Shown: piece after piece, positions 43,608-51,143 of the stretch
Position numbering within the stretch: position 1 is the stretch's first letter
Layout of the letters: each line of letters opens with the position of its first letter
Program-made: the position numbers and the translations under genes
Notes under the pieces: model-generated
The model's input: the letters and a program-made list of their open reading frames with translations, nothing else
Told to the model about the DNA's origin: nothing
Database searches by the model: none
NCBI RefSeq assembly: GCF_016863135.1
Contig: NZ_BOOH01000011.1
Coordinates: 107,141 to 158,283 of the forward strand
Direction of reading: 5' to 3'
From: Planobispora longispora
GTDB taxonomy: Bacteria > Actinomycetota > Actinomycetes > Streptosporangiales > Streptosporangiaceae
DNA length: 51,143 bases

Positions 43608-45547
43608 GCCGTCCCTCCGGGGAGCTCCATGAGCGCGTTCGGCCGGAAACCGCGCCACTGGCGCTTGTTGCGTCGCAGAAAGGTGCCGATCGGCTCGCGC
43701 CAGGTGTGGCCGGTCACGCTGCCGCGGCGCAGGATGTAACCCAGGCCGTGGGTGCGGTAGATCTGCCCCCCGGCCGTCTGCACGGCGTGCTGGAACTGGG
43801 CGTCGATCGTCCCCGGCAGCGGCCGGAAACCGCCCACCGCCTCGAACGCCGAGCGTTCGGCGAAGATCGTTCCTCCCGCGATGAAGTTGGTGATCTGCTC
43901 GGTGACCTGCTCGCGGTGGACGGTCACGTCGATCGAGGCCAGGTAGACGAACTCCGGGACCGTGCCGACGACCTGCGCCCCCGAGTAGGAGTGCGCCAGG
44001 AGCAGGTCGGACAGGAAATCCGGGCCGTACCAGTCGTCGTCGTCCATCTTCAGCAGGTACGACCCCGAGGCCCTGGCCGCCGCCTCGTTGAGCACCTGGC
44101 CGAACACGGTCCGCCGGTCGGCCTCGAACACGGTGACCGGCCGCTCGAAGGACGACAGCGCCGCCGTCACCTCCGGGTGACCGGCGGGCACCCCGTGCAG
44201 GGCGAGGACCACCTCCAGCTCCGCGCCGCGCTGCCGGCCCACCTGCTCCAGCGCGAAGCCCACCATCTCCGGGCGGCGGGTGGCCAGCAGCACCGAGGTC
44301 AGCGGGGCGGACGCGGCGGGCGCGCCGAGCTGCTCCCAGCGGGTGCGCACGCCGTGGGCGCGCAGGGCCGCGCGCCGCAGCCGGATGCTGTACTCCTCCC
44401 GCTCCAGGTCGTCGGCGAGGCCGGCCTCGTCCACCGAGGTGAGCAACCGGATCAGCTCCGGGCCGAGCGCGCCCGCCCAGGCGGGCACGGCCGCGGCGAC
44501 GAGGGGGACGCCCGCCGCGGCCAGGCCGATGACGACGCGCAGCGCGGCGACGGGACCGGTGTGGCTGCGGCCCCAGTCCACGCGCACCCCCCGGATCTGC
44601 CTGATCCGGCTGACGTCGACGTCGGTGACGCATCCGGAGGCGGCGAACCGGGTGAACGTGCGGCCCTCACCGGAGACCGTCCACCGGTCCGCGTCCAGGG
44701 AGAGGTCGGCCATGCCGCGGGCGGGCACGGTGACGAAGCCCATGGGGTTGACCGAACGGTCGTCCACCGGCGGCACGCTGCGGGGGTCGGACAGGCCGCC
44801 CAGGCCGCTCCGGAAGATCTCGTCTCCGCCGGGGAGGCCGAGCCGCTCCCAGCTGACGAGCTCCGCCAGCGGGCGCTCCACCGGGGTCTCCTCGCCCTCC
44901 CAGGGCTCCGGGTCCCGGCCGGTGGTGCGCAGGACCAGGTCGGCGCCGCGCGCGCCGAACCTGCTGGGAACGGGTCCGCCCGGGTCCGCCGGGGCCGCGT
45001 TCGGATCACCGGGGCGCCAGTGCGCGGCGCCGGGACCCGCCAGCGCGGCCACCGGGGCCGCGACGGCGTCCAGCCGGTGCCCGGCGAAGGCCCTGGCCGT
45101 CGCGGCCAGCGTCCGGCCCGCGGGAACGGGCTTGTCGAAGCACGCGTCCACCACCCACGTGGAGCCGGCCGGCCGGTACACGCGCAGATCGGTCAGGGCG
45201 CGCCAGCGGTGGGCGGGGGTCGGCGACAGCACGGGCGCGGTGTACCAGTAGGGCGTCTCCACCACCACGACGATGACCCGTGAGGCCTGGGGGAGCAGCG
45301 ACTGCACGGTCGCGGCCCTGCGGACGTCGGTCGGCGTCCGGGCGATCAGCAGCACCTCGGCGACGCTCTCGTCGGCCGGGGGGGCGCCGGCGAGATCCCC
45401 GTCCAGGTCCACCGCCTCGTACGGATCCAGCCCGGTGAGCGCTTCGAACCCGGTGCGGTAGACCCGCGCGCGCTTCCCGCTGCGCTTCTCCACGGCCCGG
45501 AGGATGTTGATGACCTGCGACGTCGGCCGGTCCTGCGGATGAGGCAT
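43604..45547 (-). CDS. family-2 glycosyltransferase with long N-terminal extension (type B, copy 1)
   Basis: The C-terminal 380 residues form a GT2 enzyme: LTSVLLATRRPEMVGFALEQ, VFGQVLNEAAARASGSYLLK, the metal-binding MDDDDWYGPDFLSDLLL (Asp about 502-505) and IYRTHGLGYILRRGSVTGHT. Residues 1-265 are an extra domain not present in the type B paralogue at 48079 (begins MPHPQDRPTSQVINILRAVE, with LLIARTPTDVRRAATVQSLL). That extension may be a second, degenerate transferase-like module. Similarity to 48079 starts at NPMGFV (about 267). ATG 45547 shares one base with the preceding stop (TGATG). Target unknown. Confidence 0.82.
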   Translation of the reverse strand: MPHPQDRPTSQVINILRAVEKRSGKRARVYRTGFEALTGLDPYEAVDLDGDLAGAPPADESVAEVLLIARTPTDVRRAATVQSLLPQASRVIVVVVETPYWYTAPVLSPTPAHRWRALTDLRVYRPAGSTWVVDACFDKPVPAGRTLAATARAFAGHRLDAVAAPVAALAGPGAAHWRPGDPNAAPADPGGPVPSRFGARGADLVLRTTGRDPEPWEGEETPVERPLAELVSWERLGLPGGDEIFRSGLGGLSDPRSVPPVDDRSVNPMGFVTVPARGMADLSLDADRWTVSGEGRTFTRFAASGCVTDVDVSRIRQIRGVRVDWGRSHTGPVAALRVVIGLAAAGVPLVAAAVPAWAGALGPELIRLLTSVDEAGLADDLEREEYSIRLRRAALRAHGVRTRWEQLGAPAASAPLTSVLLATRRPEMVGFALEQVGRQRGAELEVVLALHGVPAGHPEVTAALSSFERPVTVFEADRRTVFGQVLNEAAARASGSYLLKMDDDDWYGPDFLSDLLLAHSYSGAQVVGTVPEFVYLASIDVTVHREQVTEQITNFIAGGTIFAERSAFEAVGGFRPLPGTIDAQFQHAVQTAGGQIYRTHGLGYILRRGSVTGHTWREPIGTFLRRNKRQWRGFRPNALMELPGGTA

Positions 45548-47259
45548 CAGCCGGTCTTCCCCTGTCGCCTGGCCGTCGCGATGAGCCCCCGCAGGTGCCC
45601 TCGCGGCCGTTCCCCCTCCAGCCGGTCGATCTCCGCGCGCAGCCGCTCGGCCTCGGCGCGCAGGGACTCCACCTCCCGCTGGCGGCTCTCCGCCTCCCGC
45701 CGCCATTTCGCCGCGCTGGCCCGCCACTTCGCGGGGTCGCCCGCGAGGGGCTCGGCCTCCGCGGCGGTGGTCACGCCGAACTCCTCCGCGCTCACCCAGA
45801 AGGAGCCGAACAGCTCGTGCACCGCGGCGTCCACCGGGCCGCCGTGGCCCGCTCCCGGGGCCGGCTCGCCCGTCACCAGCGACGCCCTGGCGAAGGCCGC
45901 CGCGCGCTCCAGCCGCATCGTCTCGACCCCGTCGGCGTTCTCGCCGAGCGCCACGTACAGCAGGCCGTGCCCGTCTCGCTCCGCCAGCCGTACCAGCTCC
46001 GCGAGACTGCCGGCCCCGAGGACCCACCCGGCCGGGCAGGTCAGGCGGAAGGGCGCGGGGGCCGAGGTCGGGGAGACCTCCGCGGCGAAGGAGACCCGGG
46101 GTTCGTGGGCGTAGAGGTTGTGAACCAGCCGCAGGTCGATCATCGGGTCGTCGAGGGAGGGGTGCCGCTCTTCGGTGAGGTCGTGCCACGGTCCGAGCAG
46201 GGTGACGGCGACGTCGGCGAGGGTGCCGCCGAGCGCGGCGTCCACGCTCGCGCGCACGTCCTCGTAGGAGGCGTCGCACGCGTCCACGACCACCTCGGCG
46301 TACGGCACCAGCCAGGTTCTGCGGGGGTGGGCGCGAAGCCAGCGCAGGTTGGGGATGAGGTCGGACAGCAGCGACCAGTTGTGCCGGTGCACCTCCTTCT
46401 CCCGCCGCATGACCGTGGAGGAGCCGAGATGCCAGGACCGGGCCTCGGCGTCGGGCACGAAGACCGCGCCCGCCTGCGCGAGACGGTAGCCGAGGTCGGT
46501 GTCCTCGCCCATGGTGAGCGCCGTGTTGAGCCCGCCCGCCGCGCGCAGCAGGGCGGCGGAGACGGAGGTGGTGGCGCCGGAGTGGAGACGGTAGGCGTTC
46601 GCGCCGGCGTCCCGCAGCTGCCGGGTCTCGGCCAGCACGTCCACCCGGTAGGCGTGCGGGGCCGTCTCTGCGAACAGCTCGGCCGCGGCGCCCGCCCCGG
46701 TGGCGGCGAAGACCTCCTGCGGGGTGGGGGCGGTCCCGTCCGGGGTGAACAGGATGTCGCCGAGCACGACCGCGTAGGAGGCGAGGTGGTGCCAGCGCAT
46801 GTGCGCCTCGATGTGCTCCCGGTCGAGGATCATGTCGGAGTCGACCCAGTGCACGATGTCGCCGCGCGCGGCCGACGCGCCGGTCTGCCGGGCCCAGCCC
46901 CGCCCCCACCGGCCGTCCGGCACCCGCACGATCCGGGTGTTCGCGGGGGCGAGTCCGGGCACGTGAAGCGCGGGTGAGCTGCCGTCGTCGGCGACGACCA
47001 CCTCCGTCAGGTGCGCGGGGTAGCTCTGGGCGGCCAGCCCGGCCAGCGTGCGCTCCAGCGCGTCCTGGCAGTTGTGCGCGGGGATGACGACGCTGACCGT
47101 CAGCCGGGGCCGCCAGTCGCCGAGGGCGGCGGGCCGGAGCGTCCCGTAGTCGTTGTGCCGGATCCGCGCCTCGGGCGACGGCCGGGCGCCGGGTCCGGCG
47201 GACGGGAGCGGTGATCCGGCCCCCGGCGGCGAGGGGTGCGCGGGCTGGGGGAGGGCCAT
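45547..47259 (-). CDS. family-2 glycosyltransferase with C-terminal coiled coil (type A, copy 1)
   Basis: The 570-residue protein shares the full architecture of the one at 41841: the box HNDYGTLRPAALGDWRP, GT-A motifs VSVVIPAHNCQDALERTL, VVADDGSSPAL, the DxD motif HWVDSDMILDREHIEAHM and GEDTDLGYRLAQAGAVFVPD, the central domain with FRLTCPAGWVLGAGS, and a C-terminal coiled coil (about 495-560) ending in a basic tail. The N-terminal 35 residues are a Pro-rich linker. ATG 47259 shares one base with the stop of the small membrane-protein gene upstream, so translation is coupled. It is the second gene of the leftward operon. Confidence 0.85.
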   Translation of the reverse strand: MALPQPAHPSPPGAGSPLPSAGPGARPSPEARIRHNDYGTLRPAALGDWRPRLTVSVVIPAHNCQDALERTLAGLAAQSYPAHLTEVVVADDGSSPALHVPGLAPANTRIVRVPDGRWGRGWARQTGASAARGDIVHWVDSDMILDREHIEAHMRWHHLASYAVVLGDILFTPDGTAPTPQEVFAATGAGAAAELFAETAPHAYRVDVLAETRQLRDAGANAYRLHSGATTSVSAALLRAAGGLNTALTMGEDTDLGYRLAQAGAVFVPDAEARSWHLGSSTVMRREKEVHRHNWSLLSDLIPNLRWLRAHPRRTWLVPYAEVVVDACDASYEDVRASVDAALGGTLADVAVTLLGPWHDLTEERHPSLDDPMIDLRLVHNLYAHEPRVSFAAEVSPTSAPAPFRLTCPAGWVLGAGSLAELVRLAERDGHGLLYVALGENADGVETMRLERAAAFARASLVTGEPAPGAGHGGPVDAAVHELFGSFWVSAEEFGVTTAAEAEPLAGDPAKWRASAAKWRREAESRQREVESLRAEAERLRAEIDRLEGERPRGHLRGLIATARRQGKTG

Positions 47260-47741
47260 CACTTTCCGCTCTCGGTGGCGGCTCTCGTCTCGGTGGCGCC
47301 CTTCGCTTCGAGGGTGGTCAGCCGGGGCAGGAGGTCGTCGATGACGCCCCTCATCTCCTGCCGCATGGACATCGCGTGGAGCCGCTCCTCGCCGAGGGAC
47401 GCCAGGATCGCCCGCAGGTTCTCGTCGTGCTGGAGGCGGTCCTGCCCGAGCAGCTCGGAGATCTCGTCGAGCCGGGAGCCGAGCCGCTCGACCGCCGCGG
47501 CGGTCCGGGCGATCGCGGCCTCGCAGCGCTTGGTCCTGGCGTCGATGCGCAGCGCCTTCCCGTCGGTCCTGCGGATTCCCGTGATGAGGAGCACCTGGGC
47601 GCCGAGCAGGACGGCGGACATGCCGAACAGGACGGCGGCCGTCGCGGAGACGGCGCCGGTGCTCGCCAGCAACACCAGAGTGATCAGGACCAGGGACCCG
47701 GCGGCCGCGGTCAGGAGCACCAGTTGTCGGGTCGTGGGCAT
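47259..47741 (-). CDS. small membrane protein with two helices and coiled coil
   Basis: The 160-residue protein has two membrane helices (LVLLTAAAGSLVLITLVLL and AVLFGMSAVLLGAQVLLI, about 7-53), then a cytosolic coiled-coil region (about 65-150, with AAIARTAAAVERLGSRLDEI). It is the first gene of the glycosyltransferase operon. The partner enzymes also carry coiled coils and basic tails, so it may anchor them at the membrane, in the manner of a polymerase scaffold. That role is inference. It starts with ATG 47741, with only a weak GGAAGGT upstream. No known family is recognised. Confidence 0.7.
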   Translation of the reverse strand: MPTTRQLVLLTAAAGSLVLITLVLLASTGAVSATAAVLFGMSAVLLGAQVLLITGIRRTDGKALRIDARTKRCEAAIARTAAAVERLGSRLDEISELLGQDRLQHDENLRAILASLGEERLHAMSMRQEMRGVIDDLLPRLTTLEAKGATETRAATESGK

Positions 47742-48078
47742 CCGTGTGGGTACCTTCCGTGCTGTTCGTCCTCACCCGCTGAGAGGGATATCTCGGTGCT
47801 TATCCACCACTCAGTGGAGACGCATCGCTAAATGTATCGTTTGCAGCGATATGGGTCTTGTGTGATTGACGTGAAGTTCCATTTCAAGATCACAACGATC
47901 TCCGTGGGATTCCGGCTCCCCCTGTGGTCAGAGGGACGGCCGCGACACCGGAGGGCGCGGACCTCCGGGCTCCGGGAAGACCGGATCCGGCATTCGCGGT
48001 GAAGATTTTCTGATCTTGGCTAGAGTGGTCGTTTATGCGGTGAGATGTCCCAGGTGGAGGAATCAGGAAACCACGCGC
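47742..48078. promoter_or_regulatory. 337-bp divergent promoter region of the two glycosyltransferase operons
   Basis: This region is AT-richer than its flanks at 47790-47900. CCAC-TCA-GTGG at 47807-47817 is a palindrome near the leftward promoter, and ATCGC/GCGAT arms lie at about 47824-47855. For the rightward operon TAGAGT at 48021-48026 is a plausible -10. TTGACG at 47869-47874 has no matching -10 at normal spacing. Confidence 0.45.
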
Positions 48079-49203
48079 ATGGCAGCTGTCGCCGAGCTCG
48101 GCTCCCCGGAGGCGGGGCTGAACCCTGCGGGATTCCTGCGGATCTCCTCAGGCGAGGCCGGAGACCTCCGCTGGGAGGACGGCCGGTGGGTCGTCGAGGA
48201 CGACTCCCTCGCCGCGCTGCGGGCCCGGCACGGGCTGCGCGTCCACTGGCCCGGCAGCCCCGTGGATCTCGCCGGACCGCTCGATCTCGCCGCGGCGGGC
48301 GTGCCCCTCCACGCCGAGGAGGTCCCCGCCTGGGCCGTACGGGCCGACCCGGTTCTCGCGCGGCTGCTCGCGGCCGGCGGCTGGTTCGGCCGGGAGCCCC
48401 GGGGCACGCCGCGCTGCACGGCGAGCCTGCGCCGCGAGGAGCACAGCGTGCGCCTGCGCAGGCACGGGCTGGCGCGCAGGGCGCGGGCGGGCCCGGGGCG
48501 GCCGGGCGTCCCGAGGGTCAGCGTCGTGATGGCGAGCATGCGCCCGCACCTCCTGGAGGCGGCGCTCGCCCAGATCGCCCGCCAGCGCGGGGTGGAGGCC
48601 GAGGTCCTGCTGGGCCTGCACGGCGTCCCCGCCGGCCACGGGGCGGTACGGCGGGCGGTCGCGGCCTGCCCGCTCCCGGTCACGGTGCTCGAGGCGGACG
48701 CCGGGACCCCGTTCGGGCAGGTGCTCAACCTGGCCGCCTCCCGGGCGGACGGCGACTACGTCGCCAAATGGGACGACGACGACTGGTACGGCCCCGGCCA
48801 CCTGTCCGACCTGCTGCTGGCCCGCTCCTACTCGGGGGCCGACATCGTGGGGACCGCCGCCGAGTTCTTCTACCTGGAACCGCTGGACGTCACCGTCCGG
48901 CGCACCGACTACGCCGGCGAGGTCTGGTCGGACCACGTGGCCGGGGGCACGATCCTGCTGGACCGGGTGGGGTTCCGGGAGACGGGTGGCTTCCCGGCCC
49001 TGGCCGCGGGCGTGGACGCCGCCTTCCTGAAGGCCGCGCACGCCGCCGGGGCGCGGATCTACCGCACCCACGGGCTGGGCTACGTGCTGCGCCGCTCGGT
49101 GGGCGCCGAGCACACCTGGCGGCTCCCGCTCGCGCACTTCATACGCGTCGCGTCGAATCAGTGGCGGGGCTTCCGTCCCAGCCTGATTCTGGAAATGTCA
49201 TGA
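48079..49203 (+). CDS. family-2 glycosyltransferase (type B, copy 2)
   Basis: This 374-residue enzyme is the short paralogue of the C-terminal part of 43604: NPAGFLRISS, RVHWPGSPVDLAGPL, EEHSVRLRRHGLARRA, VSVVMASMRPHLLEAALAQI, FGQVLNLAASRADGDYVAKW, the metal site DDDDWYGPGHLSDLLL (Asp about 232-235) and IYRTHGLGYVLRRS. I chose ATG 48079, with AGGA about ten bases upstream. An upstream GTG at 48040 would add 13 residues. It overlaps the next gene by four bases (ATGA). Donor and acceptor are unknown; the pairing with a type A enzyme mirrors the leftward operon. Confidence 0.83.
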   Translation: MAAVAELGSPEAGLNPAGFLRISSGEAGDLRWEDGRWVVEDDSLAALRARHGLRVHWPGSPVDLAGPLDLAAAGVPLHAEEVPAWAVRADPVLARLLAAGGWFGREPRGTPRCTASLRREEHSVRLRRHGLARRARAGPGRPGVPRVSVVMASMRPHLLEAALAQIARQRGVEAEVLLGLHGVPAGHGAVRRAVAACPLPVTVLEADAGTPFGQVLNLAASRADGDYVAKWDDDDWYGPGHLSDLLLARSYSGADIVGTAAEFFYLEPLDVTVRRTDYAGEVWSDHVAGGTILLDRVGFRETGGFPALAAGVDAAFLKAAHAAGARIYRTHGLGYVLRRSVGAEHTWRLPLAHFIRVASNQWRGFRPSLILEMS

Positions 49204-50837
49204 CAGTACGGATCGCGGGCAACGACTACCGCACCCTCACCCCGCCCGAGCTGGGCGCATGGACGCCGTCACTGCGCGTCAGCGTGGTCATCCCCGCCTA
49301 CGGCGGCCAGGACAAGCTCGACCTGGCGCTCGCCGGCCTGGCCGGGCAGACCTACCCCGCCGGCCTCACCGAGGTCGTCGTGGTGGACAACGGCAGCGAG
49401 CCGCCGCTGCGCCTGCCCGCGATCCGCCCCCCGGACACCCGGCTGATCGTCTGCCCGGTCCCGGGCCGGGCCCACGCCCGCAACGCCGGGCTCCGGGCGG
49501 CGGGCGGCGACGTCGTCCACTGGCTGGACTCCGACGTGGTCCCGGACCGCCGCGCGGTCGAGGCGCACATGCGCTGGCACCACGCGGCGCCGTACCTCGT
49601 GGTGACCGGACGCCTGCGCTTCACCTCGGCCGACCTGCCCGCCCCCGAGGCGGTCGCCGCGGCCGGCGACCTGGCCGAGCTCTTCGAGCCGGCCGAGCCG
49701 CACGCCTGGCTGGTGGATCTGGTCGAGCGGACCGGCGGCCTCACCGACCACCGGGCCCGCGCCTTCAGCCTCCACGTGGGCGGCGCCACCTCGGTCAACG
49801 CCGCGCTGCTCGCGCGGGCCGGGCCGATGGACACCGATCTCGTCCTCGGCCAGGACACCGAGATGGGCTACCGGCTGGCCCAGGCGGGCGCGGTGTTCGT
49901 CCCCGAACCGCTGGCCCGGGCCTTCCACCTGGGACCGACCATGAGGATGCGGGACAAGGCCCCGATCGACCGGGTGAGCCACGCCTTCGTCGCCGACCGG
50001 ATCCCGGCCTACCGCTGGCTGCGCTCCCACCCGAACCGGCACTGGAAAGTGCCCTGCCTGGAAGTGATCGTCGAGGCCGGGCGCGGCCGCCGGCCCGGCT
50101 ACGACGAGGTCCGGGCCACCGTGGACGCCGTGCTCGCCGGCACGGTCCCCGACCTCGCGGTGACGGTCATCGGCCCCTGGGACGAGATCCGGGGCGAGAG
50201 CCGCGCACCGCTGGCCGATCCCGACCTGGACCTGGCGCTGATCCGAGGACACTACGCCCATGAACCCCGGGTGCGGACGGCGCGCGCTCCGGCCGGGGAC
50301 GCGCCGTACCGGCTCCGGCTGCCCGCCGGGTGGACGCCGGGCGAGGACGGCCTGGCCGGCCTGCTCGACCTGGCCGCGGACGGGGGATACGGCCTGGTGT
50401 CGGTGCTGCTGGCGGAGGGGCCGGGCCGGGAGGTCGTCACGGCGCGGCTGGAGCGCACCGCCGCGTTCGCCCGCGCGGCGATCGTGCTCCGGGACGGCGA
50501 GGACCTCGACGACGCCGTGGAGGACACCTTCGGGACGCTCTGGGCGGACGGCCACGCCTACGGCTTCACGCCCGGCCCCGGGACGATCACGGGCCGCCGC
50601 GGCGCCTACCGGGCCCGGATCGAGGCCGAGGCCGAGGCCGCCCGCCTGGCCAAGGAGGTCGAACGGCTCCGCGGGCAGGCGGGCCGGTGGCGCGAGGAGG
50701 CCGGCCGCTGGCGCAGGAGCACGGTGGAGCTCAGGCGGGAGGTCGGCACGCTCCGCAGGGAACTGGCGACGCTCAGGAGAGCGCACCGGCGCGGCCTGCT
50801 CTCCTCGATGAGACGGGCGATCGCCCGCCGCCTGTGA
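49200..50837 (+). CDS. family-2 glycosyltransferase with C-terminal coiled coil (type A, copy 3)
   Basis: The 545-residue protein begins MTVRIAGNDYRTLTPPELGA, so it lacks the Pro-rich lead of the other type A copies. GT-A motifs are VSVVIPAYGGQDKLDLALAG, VVVDNGSEPPL, the DxD motif HWLDSDVVPDRRAVEAHM and GQDTEMGYRLAQAGAVFVPE. The middle domain carries YRLRLPAGWTPGEDG and the C-terminus (about 475-545) a coiled coil with the basic end SSMRRAIARRL. ATG 49200 overlaps the preceding stop (ATGA). It ends at a four-copy 15-bp repeat that leads into the convergent partial gene. Confidence 0.85.
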   Translation: MTVRIAGNDYRTLTPPELGAWTPSLRVSVVIPAYGGQDKLDLALAGLAGQTYPAGLTEVVVVDNGSEPPLRLPAIRPPDTRLIVCPVPGRAHARNAGLRAAGGDVVHWLDSDVVPDRRAVEAHMRWHHAAPYLVVTGRLRFTSADLPAPEAVAAAGDLAELFEPAEPHAWLVDLVERTGGLTDHRARAFSLHVGGATSVNAALLARAGPMDTDLVLGQDTEMGYRLAQAGAVFVPEPLARAFHLGPTMRMRDKAPIDRVSHAFVADRIPAYRWLRSHPNRHWKVPCLEVIVEAGRGRRPGYDEVRATVDAVLAGTVPDLAVTVIGPWDEIRGESRAPLADPDLDLALIRGHYAHEPRVRTARAPAGDAPYRLRLPAGWTPGEDGLAGLLDLAADGGYGLVSVLLAEGPGREVVTARLERTAAFARAAIVLRDGEDLDDAVEDTFGTLWADGHAYGFTPGPGTITGRRGAYRARIEAEAEAARLAKEVERLRGQAGRWREEAGRWRRSTVELRREVGTLRRELATLRRAHRRGLLSSMRRAIARRL

Positions 50838-50894
50838 CCGGCATGTCTGTGATCGGCGCGCCTATGACCGGCGCGCCTATGACCGGCGCGACTA
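50835..50894. repeat. 15-bp unit, four tandem copies, linking two stop codons
   Basis: Copies at 50835-50849, 50850-50864, 50865-50879 and 50880-50894 follow TGACCGGCGCGCCTA with a few changes. The first starts with the TGA stop of the rightward glycosyltransferase. The last ends with CTA, the reverse of the TAG stop of the leftward gene. The whole intergenic space is repeat. Confidence 0.88.
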
Positions 50895-51143
50895 GTCCGC
50901 GCGGATCGCGGCGCGGAGCCGGGCGAGCAGCGAACGGGAGTCGTCGCGCGCCGGGTCCGCGGCCGGCCGGCTCTCCGGCGCGCGTCCGCCTGGGCCGGGT
51001 TTCCCGGGCCCGGTGCCTCCCGGCTCGTGTCCCTTGCCGGTCTTCGCAGCCGAGGCCCTGCCCGCCTCCGTCCCCGAGGCCCTGCCCGCCTCCGTCCCCG
51101 AGGCCCTGCCCGCCTCCGTCCCCGAGGCCCTGCCCGCCTCCGT
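50892..51143 (-). CDS. C-terminal fragment of a repeat-containing protein, 5' partial
   Basis: The frame is open to the right edge and ends at TAG (50894-50892). The visible 83 residues begin with repeats of TEAGRASG, continue through a Gly/Pro-rich linker (EPGGTGPGKPGPGG) and finish with a basic amphipathic end (SRSLLARLRAAIRAD) like that of the neighbouring type A glycosyltransferases (SSMRRAIARRL). It may therefore be another member of that group. The start and main domain lie outside the window. Confidence 0.6.
   Translation of the reverse strand, partial: TEAGRASGTEAGRASGTEAGRASGTEAGRASAAKTGKGHEPGGTGPGKPGPGGRAPESRPAADPARDDSRSLLARLRAAIRAD
51051..51143. repeat. 24-bp unit, nearly four tandem copies, at window edge
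   Basis: Identical copies lie at 51051-51074, 51075-51098 and 51099-51122, with a truncated fourth at 51123-51143. Each encodes one octapeptide of the TEAGRASG array on the minus strand. The array probably continues past the edge. Confidence 0.9.

Noticed and set aside
50835-51143. CRISPR array at the window edge
   Set aside because: The units are contiguous 15-bp and 24-bp tandem repeats without spacers. The second set is coding.

Overview
The window is very GC-rich. Genes are tightly packed, GTG starts are common, adjacent genes often share GTGA or ATGA overlaps, and the families present (MalFG-type sugar transporters, SARP regulators, WD40 kinases, PheS- and ArgS-like orphans) are typical of filamentous actinomycetes. 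I infer a member of the Streptosporangiaceae or a close relative. No rRNA, tRNA, CRISPR array or recognisable insertion sequence was seen.

Layout. 1-2717: a trypsin-like protease (5' end outside the window), a small unknown protein, a His-tailed acidic protein and uracil-DNA glycosylase. 2886-8165: a leftward alpha-glucoside-type ABC importer with two binding lipoproteins, two permeases and a strong terminator, but no ATPase. 8299-11961: divergent PadR regulator plus a MacB-type ABC exporter. 11968-13662: trehalose synthase. 14018-16575: a leftward ABC-2-type transporter. 16787-18208: a leader ORF with a strong hairpin, then a PheRS-like single-chain ligase. 18262-19496: a GNAT acetyltransferase and a single-pass membrane protein. 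20019-22719: a 46-residue peptide gene, a stand-alone YcaO gene and an MFS exporter, which together form a candidate uncharacterised RiPP pathway. 22700-26401: an asparagine-synthase-like protein and, divergent from it, a coiled-coil glycosyltransferase-like protein. 26413-27135: an ArgRS-like protein lacking the catalytic core. 27201-34597: a secreted four-cysteine cationic protein, a SARP/NB-ARC/TPR regulator, a divergent kinase/WD40 membrane protein, an NlpC/P60-like protein lacking the catalytic cysteine, and a remnant of a second WD40 gene. 34675-39322: a zinc metallopeptidase, lysA, hom and a PCD/VOC-like protein. 39494-51143: a cell-surface polysaccharide region with a GT-C membrane protein, a polysaccharide deacetylase and two divergent operons that alternate two glycosyltransferase families.

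How the parts may work together. The sugar importer and TreS fit uptake and interconversion of maltose or trehalose. The SARP regulator, divergent Ser/Thr kinase and small neighbouring gene with heptamer direct repeats resemble the AfsR-AfsK-AfsS signalling set. That set sits in an 8.6-kb block separating the ArgS-like gene from lysA-hom, genes that are adjacent to an argS gene in other actinobacteria, so it looks like accessory DNA inside a conserved neighbourhood. A second recurring signal is short tandem duplications at or next to stop codons at six gene ends.
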